From: CABZJG01 sp902512685
Lineage (GTDB): Bacteria; Pseudomonadota; Alphaproteobacteria; Rhodobacterales; Rhodobacteraceae
NCBI GenBank assembly: GCA_051201605.1
Contig: CP179201.1
Coordinates: 3,286,001-3,350,000, forward strand
Direction: 5' to 3'
DNA: 64,000 nucleotides
Shown in pieces: positions 1 to 9,525 of this stretch; within the stretch, counting starts at the first letter, position 1; each line of letters begins with the position of its first letter. A program made the translations under genes and the position numbers. Under the pieces are notes generated by a model, which saw only the letters and a list, made by a program, of their open reading frames with translations, searched no databases and was not told the origin of the DNA.

Positions 1-51
1 TCATTCTTGGTTTTCTACTATACACGCCAAATATCTAAATTCCGGCGCCCG

Positions 52-103
52 GACCCCAGCGCCCGACAAAGAAGATACCGGGGTCAGAGGGAATTCGCCC
101 TCT
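52..103 (+). promoter_or_regulatory. Tandem hairpins in the pnp leader
   Basis: Two adjacent stem-loops lie just upstream of pnp. The first pairs GACCCC (52-57) with GGGGTC (80-85). The second pairs AGAGGG (86-91) with CCCTCT (98-103) around a six-base loop. In enterobacteria the pnp leader is a structured RNase III target used for autoregulation by PNPase; a similar role here is inference. The second hairpin has no T-tract, so it does not look like a simple terminator. Confidence 0.45.
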
Positions 104-139
104 ATGAAAATGGTCAACGGACCAACTTAGGAAACGCAG

Positions 140-2281
140 ATGTTTAATGTAACTAAAAAATCAATGCAGTGGGGGGAAGACACCCTCACTTTAGAGACAG
201 GCAAAGCTGCCCGTCAGGCAGATGGAACAGTCATAGCCACTTTGGGGGAAACCTCAGTCATGGCCAATGTCACCTTCGCCAAAGAACAAAAACCCGGTCA
301 GGATTTCTTTCCTCTGACCGTGCACTATCAAGAAAAATACTATGCCGCAGGAAAAATTCCCGGTGGCTTTTTCAAACGTGAAGCACGGCCTTCGGAAAAA
401 GAAACGCTGACAGCGCGGTTGATAGACCGCCCAATTCGTCCCCTGTTTGTGGACGGCTTTAAAAACGAAGTCTTGGTAATGTGTACCGTACTCAGCCATG
501 ATCTGGTGAATGACCCAGATATTGTGGCAATGATTGCAGCTTCCGCGGCTTTGACGATTTCTGGCGCTCCCTTTATGGGCCCAATTGCTGGATGCCGCGT
601 CGGTTACACCGATGGCGAATTTGTGTTGAACCCCACCGTCGACGATATGGATGATCTTCGGATTGACCCAGATCAACGTCTTGATCTGATTGTTGCGGGA
701 ACAAAAGACGCTGTAATGATGGTTGAATCAGAGGCCTATGAGCTTTCGGAAGAAGAAATGCTCAATGCAGTGGTCTTTGCACATGAACAAATTCAACCCG
801 TCATAGACTTGATCATTGACCTAGCAGAAGACGCTGCCAAAGAGCCCTTTGAATTTATTGCGCCTGATTATAGTGAACTCTATGAAGCCGTTAAATCAGC
901 TGGTGAAAAAGACATGCGGGCTGCTTTTGCAATCACTGACAAGCAAGAACGCACCAGAGCAGTTTCGGCGGCACGCACAAGCATTAAAGGCGCCTTAAGC
1001 GAAGAACAGCTAGAAGACCCGCAATTGGGCTCAGCCATGAAAAAGCTTGAGGCCGGAATTTTGCGCGGTGATGTGGTTAAAGGCGGTACACGCATCGATG
1101 GTCGTTCGACCACCGATGTACGCCAGATTGTATCTGAAACAGGGCTCTTACCTAGAACTCATGGATCATCGCTTTTCACCCGAGGTGAAACCCAAGCATT
1201 GGTTGTAACAACGCTTGGTACCGGTGATGATGAGCAGATCATTGATGCGCTGCATGCAAATTCCCGCAGCAATTTTTTGCTTCACTATAACTTCCCTCCC
1301 TACTCAGTGGGTGAGGTTGGACGTGTTGGCCCTCCAGGCCGGCGCGAAGTCGGGCACGGAAAGTTGGCCTGGCGGGCGCTGCAAGCGGTGCTACCTGCTG
1401 CAACTGACTTTCCTTACACAATTCGTGTCGTTTCTGAGATTACCGAGTCAAATGGATCATCCTCTATGGCATCTGTTTGTGGCGGATCGCTTTCTATGAT
1501 GGATGCGGGTGTGCCCCTAAAAGCGCCGGTCGCTGGCGTTGCTATGGGCCTGATACTTGAGGATGATGGTGACTTTGCAATTCTTACGGACATTCTAGGT
1601 GATGAAGATCACTTGGGGGATATGGATTTCAAAGTAGCCGGAACTGAAAATGGTATCACGTCTTTGCAAATGGACATCAAGGTTGCTGGCATCACGCCAG
1701 AAATCATGAAACAAGCCTTGTCCCAAGCAAAAGATGGGCGGATGCATATTCTTGGCGAAATGGCGAAAGCCCTGACAGAGGCAGCGGAATTTAGCATTCA
1801 TGCGCCGCGCATCGAAACCATGAATATTCCAACTGATAAAATCCGCGAAGTAATCGGATCAGGTGGTAAAGTCATACGTGAAATTGTTGAAACATCCGGA
1901 GCCAAAGTAGATATCAACGATGATGGTGTGATCAAGATTGCATCACCTGACGGAGAGTCGATCAAAAAGGCTTATGAAATGATCCACTCAATCGTTGCAG
2001 AGCCAGAAGCCGGGAAAATTTACGATGGCAAAGTTGTAAAGATCGTCGATTTCGGTGCGTTCGTGAATTTCTTTGGAAAACGCGATGGTTTGGTACATGT
2101 CAGCCAGATTGAAAACCGTCGTTTAAACCACCCATCAGACGTTCTTAAAGAAGGTCAGGATGTCAAAGTCAAACTGCTTGGCTTTGATGATCGCGGCAAA
2201 GTGCGCCTCGCGATGAAAATGGTTGACCAAGAAACCGGGCAAGAGATTGCCGAAGAGACAAAAGAAAAAACAGACACTTAA
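140..2281 (+). CDS. pnp: Polyribonucleotide nucleotidyltransferase (PNPase)
   Basis: This 713-residue protein is full length for PNPase, the cytosolic phosphorolytic 3'-5' exoribonuclease that releases nucleoside diphosphates and takes part in RNA turnover. The order is the standard one: RNase PH-like domain 1 (about 5-145), an all-helical domain, RNase PH-like domain 2 (about 310-540), a KH domain with the GSGG loop near residue 573, and an S1 domain (about 625-695). AGGAAA lies about six bases before the ATG. The gene stands alone, with a strong terminator after it; rpsO, its usual neighbour, would lie upstream of the window edge. Confidence 0.98.
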   Translation: MFNVTKKSMQWGEDTLTLETGKAARQADGTVIATLGETSVMANVTFAKEQKPGQDFFPLTVHYQEKYYAAGKIPGGFFKREARPSEKETLTARLIDRPIRPLFVDGFKNEVLVMCTVLSHDLVNDPDIVAMIAASAALTISGAPFMGPIAGCRVGYTDGEFVLNPTVDDMDDLRIDPDQRLDLIVAGTKDAVMMVESEAYELSEEEMLNAVVFAHEQIQPVIDLIIDLAEDAAKEPFEFIAPDYSELYEAVKSAGEKDMRAAFAITDKQERTRAVSAARTSIKGALSEEQLEDPQLGSAMKKLEAGILRGDVVKGGTRIDGRSTTDVRQIVSETGLLPRTHGSSLFTRGETQALVVTTLGTGDDEQIIDALHANSRSNFLLHYNFPPYSVGEVGRVGPPGRREVGHGKLAWRALQAVLPAATDFPYTIRVVSEITESNGSSSMASVCGGSLSMMDAGVPLKAPVAGVAMGLILEDDGDFAILTDILGDEDHLGDMDFKVAGTENGITSLQMDIKVAGITPEIMKQALSQAKDGRMHILGEMAKALTEAAEFSIHAPRIETMNIPTDKIREVIGSGGKVIREIVETSGAKVDINDDGVIKIASPDGESIKKAYEMIHSIVAEPEAGKIYDGKVVKIVDFGAFVNFFGKRDGLVHVSQIENRRLNHPSDVLKEGQDVKVKLLGFDDRGKVRLAMKMVDQETGQEIAEETKEKTDT

Positions 2282-2334
2282 GTGCGAACCAAAATGGTTA
2301 CAATATAAAGTTCTGTTTTTAAACGATTAAAGAT

Positions 2335-2371
2335 AATTGCGCTCCTGAAGTTTTGGGGCGCAATTATTTTT
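2335..2371 (+). terminator. Rho-independent terminator of pnp
   Basis: An 11-bp stem, 2335-2345 pairing with 2355-2365 with a single G-T wobble, has a nine-base loop and is followed by ATTTTT. It lies 54 bases after the pnp stop codon, so it ends the pnp transcript. Confidence 0.85.
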
Positions 2372-2543
2372 GCAAACAATTAAGACCGACTTTAAGAGTG
2401 GTTTTTTTTAAGTTATTTCAGAGTTTAAGTCAGTCCGATGCCCCCGCCAAGACAACAGGCTTGTCATTCTAATAGAAGCTTGAAAAGATGCGCATGAGTC
2501 GAATTTGAGATATATTTTCAGGGTAATCGAAGGGACATCTAAA

Positions 2544-3983
2544 ATGATTGAAAAACGCCAGTTCTATATCAATGGCCAATGGGTGGACCCCATCGAAGGC
2601 AACGAGCATCAAGTCATCAATCCTTCTAACGAAGAAGCCGCAGCACTGATTTCACTGGGCGGTCAAGCCGACACCGATGCTGCTGTTGCAGCTGCGAAGT
2701 CGGCCTTTCCATCTTGGATGGCAACCCCTGCCCAAGAGCGCATTGCCTTGGTTGAAAAACTGCTCGATATTTACAAATCTAGGACTGAGGATTTGGCTCA
2801 GGCCATGAGCCTTGAGATGGGCGCACCCATTGATATGGCCCGGACCCAGCAAGTAGGCGCTGGTTTTGGACATCTGAAAAACTTTATTCGTGCCGCAAAA
2901 TCTTTTCAATTTGAACGACCTTTGGGGGATCATGCCCCCAATGACCGGATAATTTACGAAGCCTTTGGCGTTTGTGCTTTAATCACCCCTTGGAACTGGC
3001 CAATGAACCAGATTACTCTTAAGGTTGGCGCAGCAGCGGTAGCCGGATGTACAATGGTGCTAAAACCATCCGAAGAAAGCCCCCTGAATGCTATAATTTT
3101 TGCTGAAATGATGGATGAAGCAGGCTTTCCACCCGGTGTTTTCAATTTAGTCAATGGCGATGGTGTGGGCGTAGGCACACAACTTTCCGGGCATCCAGAT
3201 GTGGATATGGTCAGCTTTACTGGATCAACCCGCGCAGGAACTGCTATTTCAAAAAATGCGGCTGAAACACTTAAAAAGGTCCACCTAGAACTAGGAGGCA
3301 AAGGCGCAAACATCGTATTTGCTGATGCGGATGAAAAAGCCGTCAAGCGCGGTGTTTTGCACTGTATGAACAACACAGGCCAGTCTTGTAATGCGCCAAC
3401 CCGCATGCTGGTAGAGCGCTCTATTTATGATCAGGCAGTCGAAACGGCGATACAGGCCGCAGGCGTTGTGTCCGTGGCATCTGCTTCAGAAGAGGGCCGG
3501 CATATTGGTCCGGTTGTAAATGAAGTGCAGTTCAATAAAATTCAAACCTTAATCCAAAAAGGCGTCGATGAAGGTGCGCGGCTTGTTGCTGGTGGTCCTG
3601 GGCGCCCTGATGGAATGAACAAAGGCTTCTATGTACGGCCAACTGTATTCGCTGATGTAGACCCAGACATGACGATCGCAGTAGAAGAGATTTTTGGCCC
3701 AGTTTTATCTATAATTCCCTTTGACACCGAAGAGGAAGCTACCGAGATTGCAAATGATACTGAATATGGGCTGACCAACTATGTTCAAACCCAAGACAGC
3801 GCCAAAGCCAATCGTTTAGCGCGCGCGCTGCGTTCTGGTATGGTGGAAATGAACGGCCAATCTCGCGGTGCTGGCTCTCCTTTTGGCGGCATGAAAAAAT
3901 CTGGAAATGGACGCGAAGGAGGCGTTTGGGGAATTGAAGATTTTCTTGAGGTTAAATCCGTTTCGGGGTGGTCATCAGAGTAA
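2544..3983 (+). CDS. NAD(P)-dependent aldehyde dehydrogenase
   Basis: A 479-residue aldehyde dehydrogenase superfamily protein, oxidising an aldehyde to the acid in the cytosol. It shows the cofactor-binding segment TPWNWP, the general base Glu near residue 249 in LELGGKG and the catalytic Cys near 282 in GQSCNAP, followed by the conserved EEIFGPVL segment. An in-frame upstream start at 2505 exists, but the ATG at 2544 has AAGGGA upstream and begins the usual family N-terminus (IEKRQFYINGQW). It is flanked by the pnp terminator and bioM, so no operon partner reveals the substrate. Confidence 0.9.
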   Translation: MIEKRQFYINGQWVDPIEGNEHQVINPSNEEAAALISLGGQADTDAAVAAAKSAFPSWMATPAQERIALVEKLLDIYKSRTEDLAQAMSLEMGAPIDMARTQQVGAGFGHLKNFIRAAKSFQFERPLGDHAPNDRIIYEAFGVCALITPWNWPMNQITLKVGAAAVAGCTMVLKPSEESPLNAIIFAEMMDEAGFPPGVFNLVNGDGVGVGTQLSGHPDVDMVSFTGSTRAGTAISKNAAETLKKVHLELGGKGANIVFADADEKAVKRGVLHCMNNTGQSCNAPTRMLVERSIYDQAVETAIQAAGVVSVASASEEGRHIGPVVNEVQFNKIQTLIQKGVDEGARLVAGGPGRPDGMNKGFYVRPTVFADVDPDMTIAVEEIFGPVLSIIPFDTEEEATEIANDTEYGLTNYVQTQDSAKANRLARALRSGMVEMNGQSRGAGSPFGGMKKSGNGREGGVWGIEDFLEVKSVSGWSSE

Positions 3984-4186
3984 TTACGAACCTTAAGTTC
4001 ATAAATTTTGTAGAGCATTTCGGCGGCACAGAATAGTCCGGAGCGAACTTGTTCGGCACAATCCCGGTTCAACTTAAAAGCCACTTCTGAAGTCATCAAA
4101 AGGCTCAAATGATCCTGTTTAATGGGTTGACAACCAAACCCTCCTTTGCGTCTAAGCAAGGCAGCTTTACGCCTTGGAGAAGGTTA

Positions 4187-4888
4187 ATGACGGTTTGCAA
4201 AATTCAGCTGGACAGGGTCAGTTTGGACTTTGATAGCTGTGCTGTCCTATCTGATCTTTCGCTCATCACGCACGAAAAACGCATTGCCGTTATTGGGCGC
4301 AATGGCTCGGGAAAATCGACGTTCGCCCGTTTGATATGCGGCTTAATTGCACCAAGCAAAGGTCATGTCACAGTGGATGGGATTAACGTTCTAAATGACC
4401 GCAAAATGGCTGTTCAAACCGTTGGGCTTTTGTTCCAGAATCCTGATCATCAGATTATTTTTCCAACGGTAATAGAAGAAATTTCTTTCGGTTTGCGCCA
4501 AATCGGGCAATCCATTGAAGCCGCTAATGATAAAGCCAAGTCTATCCTAAGCCAGTTTGGGTGTTTAGACTGGTCAGATCGTGCAATTGTCAGACTGTCA
4601 CAAGGGCAACGACACCTAGTATGTCTATTGTCAATCTTGGTAATGTCACCACGTTTGCTCATATTGGACGAACCATTTGCTGGATTAGACCTACCGACAA
4701 AAAGATATTTAGCTGGTTTGCTCGAAGGCTTAGACCAAACCATTTTGCAGATCACGCATGATACCAATAGCATTGCATCATATGACAGAGCGATTTGGTT
4801 AGAACAAGGCCTTGTCCAACAAGATGCTTCACCAGCAGAAGTTCTGCCAAATTTCAAAGCGGCAATGCAAGAGGTTTATGCGCTGTAA
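4187..4888 (+). CDS. bioM: Biotin ECF transporter ATP-binding protein BioM
   Basis: A 233-residue ABC ATPase of the energy-coupling-factor (CbiO/EcfA) type. Walker A is GRNGSGKST, the Q-loop is LLFQNPDHQ, the signature is the variant LSQGQ and Walker B is LLILDEPFAGLD. With BioN and BioY it forms the BioMNY high-affinity biotin importer. A longer frame opens at 4109, but GGAGAAGG just before the ATG at 4187 and the usual ATPase N-terminus fix the shorter start. Its stop overlaps the bioN start by one base (TAATG), indicating translational coupling. I saw no BioR palindrome upstream. Confidence 0.92.
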   Translation: MTVCKIQLDRVSLDFDSCAVLSDLSLITHEKRIAVIGRNGSGKSTFARLICGLIAPSKGHVTVDGINVLNDRKMAVQTVGLLFQNPDHQIIFPTVIEEISFGLRQIGQSIEAANDKAKSILSQFGCLDWSDRAIVRLSQGQRHLVCLLSILVMSPRLLILDEPFAGLDLPTKRYLAGLLEGLDQTILQITHDTNSIASYDRAIWLEQGLVQQDASPAEVLPNFKAAMQEVYAL

Positions 4889-5493
4889 TGTTGGCCTTAC
4901 ATTCTCCTCACAAGACAATATTTCACCGCTGGCCGGCAGAACTAAAGCTGACATTTCTTTTGGGCATCACAACCCTTTTATTTGTGATCAACGACCTGCT
5001 TATTTTAGGTATTTTTTCCCTTTTGCCATTTGCAGCTGCAGTATCTCAAGGGCGGTTTTTTTTTAAATTTCTGTTGAAGTTACTTTGGCCCCTATGGCCG
5101 TTTATTACCATTATTTGCCTTTGGCATGGCTTTACTGGGCAAGTGGAAGCAGGCTTAAGGGTATTACTCCGTATGGTGGCGGCAGTTGGGTTTGCAAACT
5201 TAGTCACAGTTACAACAGCAATGGATAAATTAATTAAAGTAATTTTCACCTGCTTGCATCCTCTGCGTCGATTTGGCCTGCGTCCTGAACCAATAGCTTT
5301 TACGATAGGCCTGTTCATACGCTTTACACCTGTTTTGATTGAGAAAAGCGCTATATTGGCGCAGGCCTATAGGGCGCGCACTTCCAAATATGGTAACTGG
5401 CGAATTGTTTTACCGCTTGCACTTATCGCAGTGGATGATGCAGATCACATAGCCGAAGCAATCCGAGCCCGCGGTGGGTTGGAACAACTTTAG
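4888..5493 (+). CDS. bioN: Biotin ECF transporter transmembrane protein BioN
   Basis: A 201-residue hydrophobic protein with several membrane segments, in the slot of the T-component (EcfT/CbiQ family) that couples the BioM ATPase to BioY. The segment ending in YRARTSKYGNW, and the AIRARGG motif near the C-terminus, match the cytoplasmic Ala-Arg coupling signatures of EcfT proteins. The start is the ATG of the TAATG junction with bioM; the longer frame from 4795 lies inside bioM and is discarded. Confidence 0.9.
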   Translation: MLALHSPHKTIFHRWPAELKLTFLLGITTLLFVINDLLILGIFSLLPFAAAVSQGRFFFKFLLKLLWPLWPFITIICLWHGFTGQVEAGLRVLLRMVAAVGFANLVTVTTAMDKLIKVIFTCLHPLRRFGLRPEPIAFTIGLFIRFTPVLIEKSAILAQAYRARTSKYGNWRIVLPLALIAVDDADHIAEAIRARGGLEQL

Positions 5494-5506
5494 AAAAGAA
5501 AACCAA

Positions 5507-6055
5507 ATGGAAAAAAACATTGTGCTGATCGCTCTTTTTGCTGCAATTATTGCAGCATTGGGATTACTGCCGAAAATCACATTGACCAGCGGTATACCGA
5601 TCACAGCTCAAAGCATGGGCATCATGCTTTGCGGAACAATTTTGGGTTCAAAGCGGGGTGGTCTGGCAGTTCTTTTGTTTATTTTTCTAGTTGCCATTGG
5701 ATTGCCCCTCCTTTCCGGAGGGCGTGGTGGATTGGGCGTATTTACAACTCCTTGGGCCGGGTTTTTATTTGGCTTTCCAGTTGCAGCATATGTTACGGGG
5801 TTTGTAATGGAGCAGTGGCGGACAGAAAACATCGGCTTGGTAGCAGGTTGCAGCGCCTTAATTGGTGGAATTGGCGCTTTGTACCTAATTGCAGTTCCAT
5901 TTTATATGCTTACAAAACCTGCAGGTCTGAATGAAGCCTTGGTGGTTGCAATGCTCCCTTTCATGCCCGGAGATATACTAAAGGCAGTTTTGGCCGGTTA
6001 TATCACCGCAAAATTAGCCAAAGCACGCCCAGCAAGTTTGCTCTCGCGAGCTTAG
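5507..6055 (+). CDS. bioY: Biotin transporter substrate-binding component BioY
   Basis: A 182-residue integral membrane protein with the BioY pattern: helices rich in Ala and Leu, a GIPITAQSMGIML segment, GGRGGLGVF, and the PWAGFLFGFPVAAYVTG stretch typical of the biotin-binding S-component. Third gene of bioMNY, 13 bases after bioN. The start at 5507 avoids overlap with bioN. Its stop overlaps the end of the convergent thiolase gene by four bases. Confidence 0.95.
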   Translation: MEKNIVLIALFAAIIAALGLLPKITLTSGIPITAQSMGIMLCGTILGSKRGGLAVLLFIFLVAIGLPLLSGGRGGLGVFTTPWAGFLFGFPVAAYVTGFVMEQWRTENIGLVAGCSALIGGIGALYLIAVPFYMLTKPAGLNEALVVAMLPFMPGDILKAVLAGYITAKLAKARPASLLSRA

Positions 6056-7173
6056 GCTTGCAAAATTAAAGTACTACCGAGCCCGCCCGCAGCTGCAATT
6101 GAGGCCAGGCCAAACTTGCCTTTTTGATCTATTAGGTCGTGGAAAAGCCGTACTGCAAGAATCGAACCCGATGCACCGATTGGATGTCCTCTGGCCAGCC
6201 CGCCACCTTTTATATTGGTTCGGGTTGGATCGAGTCCACAACTGGAAATGCAAGCCAGAGCTTGAACTGCGTAGGCTTCCATCAATTCGACCTGATCAAT
6301 CTGATCAACTCTTATCTCTGCCTGCTTGAGCGCTGTTTTTATGGCAACAATCGGTGCAAGTGCCGGAAAGGCAGGATCTGCACCCAGCGTCACTGATTTG
6401 ACGATACGGAGGTTAGACTTGTTCAGATCACGCGCAAGCTTATCAGAAACTACAAGACAAAAAGCAGCAGCATCGGCTGCAACCGCACTATTACCATGGG
6501 TTATTGAGCCATAGATTACGGGTGCCCGGCGACAGACCTTAGGCGCTAAATAGCGCGCATAGGTGTCATACTCCTCTACCTCCGCTGAAACAGAGACAAT
6601 TTCCCGTTTGAGCACTTGTCGGGCATCCATTGCCAAGCGGTGGCTGCGAACAGCCCATTGATCCTGATCATAGCGTGAAATATTTAATCTTTTTGATGTC
6701 CGTTCCGCAGCTTCCGCCATATTTGGGTCCTGTTCTGCTTTGGGGGCAAAGGGAGGTTGATCATAAGCTATTGTTGGAGCCGCGCCATGCTCATGTTTCA
6801 ATCGCACAGGTCTTTGTGAATAGCTTTCAACACCGCCTGCAATAACGGCCTCTGCGTGGCCTGATTGTATCATAGATTGCGCCAATCCCAATGCATCCAG
6901 TCCACCGCAACATTGCCGATCTATGCTTAATCCTGCCACGCGCTCTGGCATCCCTGAAGCCAAAGCAACAAGCCGCGCTGGGTTACCGCCTGCACCAAGA
7001 GCATTTGATACGATAAGTTCATCAATTTGATTTGGCTCTAATCCTGCATATTCGAGCAATCTTCTAACGATAGGGGCGGATATTTCATGGGGTTTATACC
7101 TTGCCAGGTTACCACCACGCGGGGAAACGATGCTGCGAAATGCTGCAATTATATGGGCAGAACGCTCGCTCAT
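6052..7173 (-). CDS. Thiolase-like protein lacking two catalytic positions
   Basis: A 373-residue thiolase-fold protein. The nucleophile region DRQCCGGLDA and the ARGHPIGASGS histidine motif are present. The segment that normally reads NEAFA is MEAYA, and the C-terminal CIGGG motif reads AAAGGLG, so the second catalytic Cys and the Asn that positions a water are both missing. It follows the AMP-ligase gene through an ATGA overlap (7170-7173) and converges on bioY. Bacillus subtilis has the same neighbourhood in yhfS-yhfT-yhfU (thiolase, acyl-CoA ligase, BioY), placed in the biotin regulon by comparative genomics. A role in biotin or biotin-precursor metabolism is inference. Confidence 0.85.
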   Translation of the reverse strand: MSERSAHIIAAFRSIVSPRGGNLARYKPHEISAPIVRRLLEYAGLEPNQIDELIVSNALGAGGNPARLVALASGMPERVAGLSIDRQCCGGLDALGLAQSMIQSGHAEAVIAGGVESYSQRPVRLKHEHGAAPTIAYDQPPFAPKAEQDPNMAEAAERTSKRLNISRYDQDQWAVRSHRLAMDARQVLKREIVSVSAEVEEYDTYARYLAPKVCRRAPVIYGSITHGNSAVAADAAAFCLVVSDKLARDLNKSNLRIVKSVTLGADPAFPALAPIVAIKTALKQAEIRVDQIDQVELMEAYAVQALACISSCGLDPTRTNIKGGGLARGHPIGASGSILAVRLFHDLIDQKGKFGLASIAAAGGLGSTLILQA

Positions 7174-8402
7174 ATCATCTTTTCGACCATTGTTCTAATT
7201 GCCTTCATATCCGGTTTTCCTGAGATCAAAAGTGGCCATTCCTCGGCTGAAAGGTAAAAGAACTTGGCCGGTCTTGAACGTGGGCTTAAGTACTGGCGGC
7301 ACCAATTCCACATATCTTGTGGTATTTCGCTTGAATTCGTCGCGATGACCCCAACAGCAATAGCACCCCGCATTTTATCTGGTAAATCCACCACCGAAGC
7401 CATGCCTATATCTGGGTGCCGACAAAGTACTGCCTCTATCTCATCAGGGTATATATTTTGGTCTGCAATCTTGAATGTCCTGGATTTGCGACCCACAAGA
7501 TACAAGTTGCCCTTTGTATCAAGTTTCCCTATTTCACCGATACTCAGCCAACCGTTATGCCAGCGGGTTTGTTGTTTTTCACCCTCTGCATAATGGGAAA
7601 AAAGATAGGGAGACTTGATCCAAATCTCGCCAATATTACCAGCCTTAACTTCGTTTTCTTGAGTATCTAGAATTTGTATCTGAACATCCTTATAAGATCG
7701 CCCAACAGATCCTAATGGCGTAAAGGGATCGCTGATGGTCACAAAACTGGTTTCTGATGCTCCATAAAACTCTTTGAGTTCTGCACTTGGGCATAGCTTT
7801 TGTACACGTTTTTTTGTTTCGTCATCAAGCCAACCACCCCCAATCATAACCCAGCGCACTGCCGTTAGGCGGCTTTCTAAATCGGCCGATTTTGTTAATA
7901 TCCTAAGCTGGGTTGGCGTTGCGTAAAGGATTTGGATCCTGTGCTGTTTAATATGTTTTAATTGTTGCGATGCTCTAAGGCCGCCCAGCGGGTAATAGTC
8001 AGCGCCCGTAGTCAAGGCCTCGAGGGCTGCATAAAGCGTCAAGGAATGGGACAAATCCCCGAGCGTTGCATAGGATTTTTTCTCCGTTAGCGCAAAAAAA
8101 CTTACGTTTTCCGTAAAGCTAAGGAGCCAGCTTTTACAACTTCGGCAAATGAGTTTTGGTTTGGCGGTTGATCCACCTGACGAGCTGTAAAACATATTTC
8201 TAAAAGCTATTTTGGGACCAACTACGCTGGTTCCATCACTTTTGACCAATGGTGCATGACCATGTTGCAATAACTTAAAAAAAGCAGCCAATGGATGAAT
8301 TTTGTCAGGTTCTTGGACTAAACAATCTTTTGCAAATATAGAACACCCTTGAGGTGTATATAAAACTGCCTCAGCATGCCAAGAAAATGTCTCAGTGTTC
8401 AT
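7170..8402 (-). CDS. Short AMP-dependent synthetase/ligase
   Basis: A 410-residue ANL-superfamily adenylate-forming protein, about 100 residues shorter than typical acyl-CoA synthetases, the shortfall being N-terminal. The phosphate loop is SSSGGSTAKPK, the A5 motif is YGASETS, the usual TGD motif is diverged (IGEIGKLD), and the C-terminal hinge reads GRKSRTFKIADQNIYPDEIE. It is translationally coupled to the thiolase-like gene downstream. It resembles the YhfT partner of BioY in Bacillus, so a carboxylate linked to biotin or pimelate is a possible substrate; the family assignment is firm and the substrate is not. Confidence 0.85.
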   Translation of the reverse strand: MNTETFSWHAEAVLYTPQGCSIFAKDCLVQEPDKIHPLAAFFKLLQHGHAPLVKSDGTSVVGPKIAFRNMFYSSSGGSTAKPKLICRSCKSWLLSFTENVSFFALTEKKSYATLGDLSHSLTLYAALEALTTGADYYPLGGLRASQQLKHIKQHRIQILYATPTQLRILTKSADLESRLTAVRWVMIGGGWLDDETKKRVQKLCPSAELKEFYGASETSFVTISDPFTPLGSVGRSYKDVQIQILDTQENEVKAGNIGEIWIKSPYLFSHYAEGEKQQTRWHNGWLSIGEIGKLDTKGNLYLVGRKSRTFKIADQNIYPDEIEAVLCRHPDIGMASVVDLPDKMRGAIAVGVIATNSSEIPQDMWNWCRQYLSPRSRPAKFFYLSAEEWPLLISGKPDMKAIRTMVEKMI

Positions 8403-8491
8403 TTAATGCATGTCGCTCTTATTTAGAAAATAGGCAAGCATCATAGAACGCAATCACTACTTTTTGACATTTTGCTGGTGGATTAATAACT

Positions 8492-9109
8492 TTAAAAAAG
8501 GCCCTCATCTTTTGCAATCAAGGCCGCTTGGGTGCGATTTCCAGCGCCAATTTTTCGATAAAGCGTTTTTACATGCAATTTGATTGTTGGTTCTTGTAAA
8601 TCCAAATCACGCGCGATTTCCTTGTTTGATTTACCTTGGGAAAGCCCTTCCAGAACTTGAAGTTCACGACGCGATAGCTTTTCAGCCAATGGATTTGGGG
8701 CTGCAGCCTCATCTTCGGCAGTCATAAAATCAATGGGCGCATATTTTTCACCCATAGCCATGAACTTTACAGCATTAATGAGGGATTTTGCGGATATGGT
8801 TTTAGGAACAAAACCTGCGGCTCCTAAAGCAAGGGCTTCTTCTGCAACTGAGCGTTTCGCAATCCCAGACATCAGAGCAACCTTTTGATCACCATTGTAG
8901 GTTAAGGCGCGTTTCAGACCATCTAACCCGGACATTCCAGGCATGTTGTAGTCTAACATAATAAGGTCAAAAGGTCCTTGGGCATCTACAATTGCCAAAG
9001 CTTCATCTAAATCAGAAGCGGTGACGATCTCAATGCTTCCTTCTCCTTCAACGAATAAAACAAGCGTATCTCTTAGCAAGTCATGGTCGTCTGCAATTAG
9101 TATTTTCAT
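8492..9109 (-). CDS. NarL/FixJ-type response regulator
   Basis: A 205-residue two-domain response regulator. The receiver has the acidic pair IADDHD, the phospho-acceptor Asp53 in LDYNMPG, and VPKT near residue 103. A LuxR-type helix-turn-helix at about 143-203 reads LSRRELQVLEGLSQGKSNKE and ends with the recognition helix. It lies 89 bases upstream of the ligase gene on the same strand and is divergent from the Hpt gene at 9526. No histidine kinase is nearby, so the cognate sensor is probably encoded elsewhere. Confidence 0.93.
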   Translation of the reverse strand: MKILIADDHDLLRDTLVLFVEGEGSIEIVTASDLDEALAIVDAQGPFDLIMLDYNMPGMSGLDGLKRALTYNGDQKVALMSGIAKRSVAEEALALGAAGFVPKTISAKSLINAVKFMAMGEKYAPIDFMTAEDEAAAPNPLAEKLSRRELQVLEGLSQGKSNKEIARDLDLQEPTIKLHVKTLYRKIGAGNRTQAALIAKDEGLF

Positions 9110-9525
9110 CTATTAACTTTCACTTTTAACAACAGCATCTCCCCTAAGGTAGATAATGTGACAAAAAGGTCTTAAAAACAACCGCAAATGCTCATGAATG
9201 GGTCTTTATGCCCAGATAGTGCCTATTCTATGGAGTACAGGTTAAGCCCGAAAGTATTGTTTTAAGTGGATAAATTTCTCTGAATTAAAGTTCATCCTAA
9301 ATAGATTGATGCAGCTATCTAGTTTAAGATTTCAGTTCTTTGATTTTTCTACAACCATTTGACCAAAGTAAATTTTGTCTAAGCATTTTTGAGTACCCGT
9401 TTTCCCTTAGTATCACCGACAATCCATATGAGAAAACTATTGCGAATTTGAATTAACTTTTTAGAGTATTTATGAATTGAAAGTAGTTAACGCCTCAAAA
9501 TTTTTTGACTTTTTAAGGACGGCAT
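9110..9525. other. Divergent intergenic region
   Basis: This 416-base A+T-rich gap separates the response regulator from the Hpt gene. I found no convincing coding frame or strong hairpin in it. A possible forward promoter is TTGAAT (9448-9453), a 17-base spacer and TATGAA (9471-9476); AAGGAC before 9526 serves as the ribosome site for the Hpt gene. Confidence 0.4.

Noticed and set aside
3984..4186. BioR operator upstream of bioM
   Set aside because: I looked for the TTATnnATAA palindrome typical of alphaproteobacterial biotin control and did not see it.
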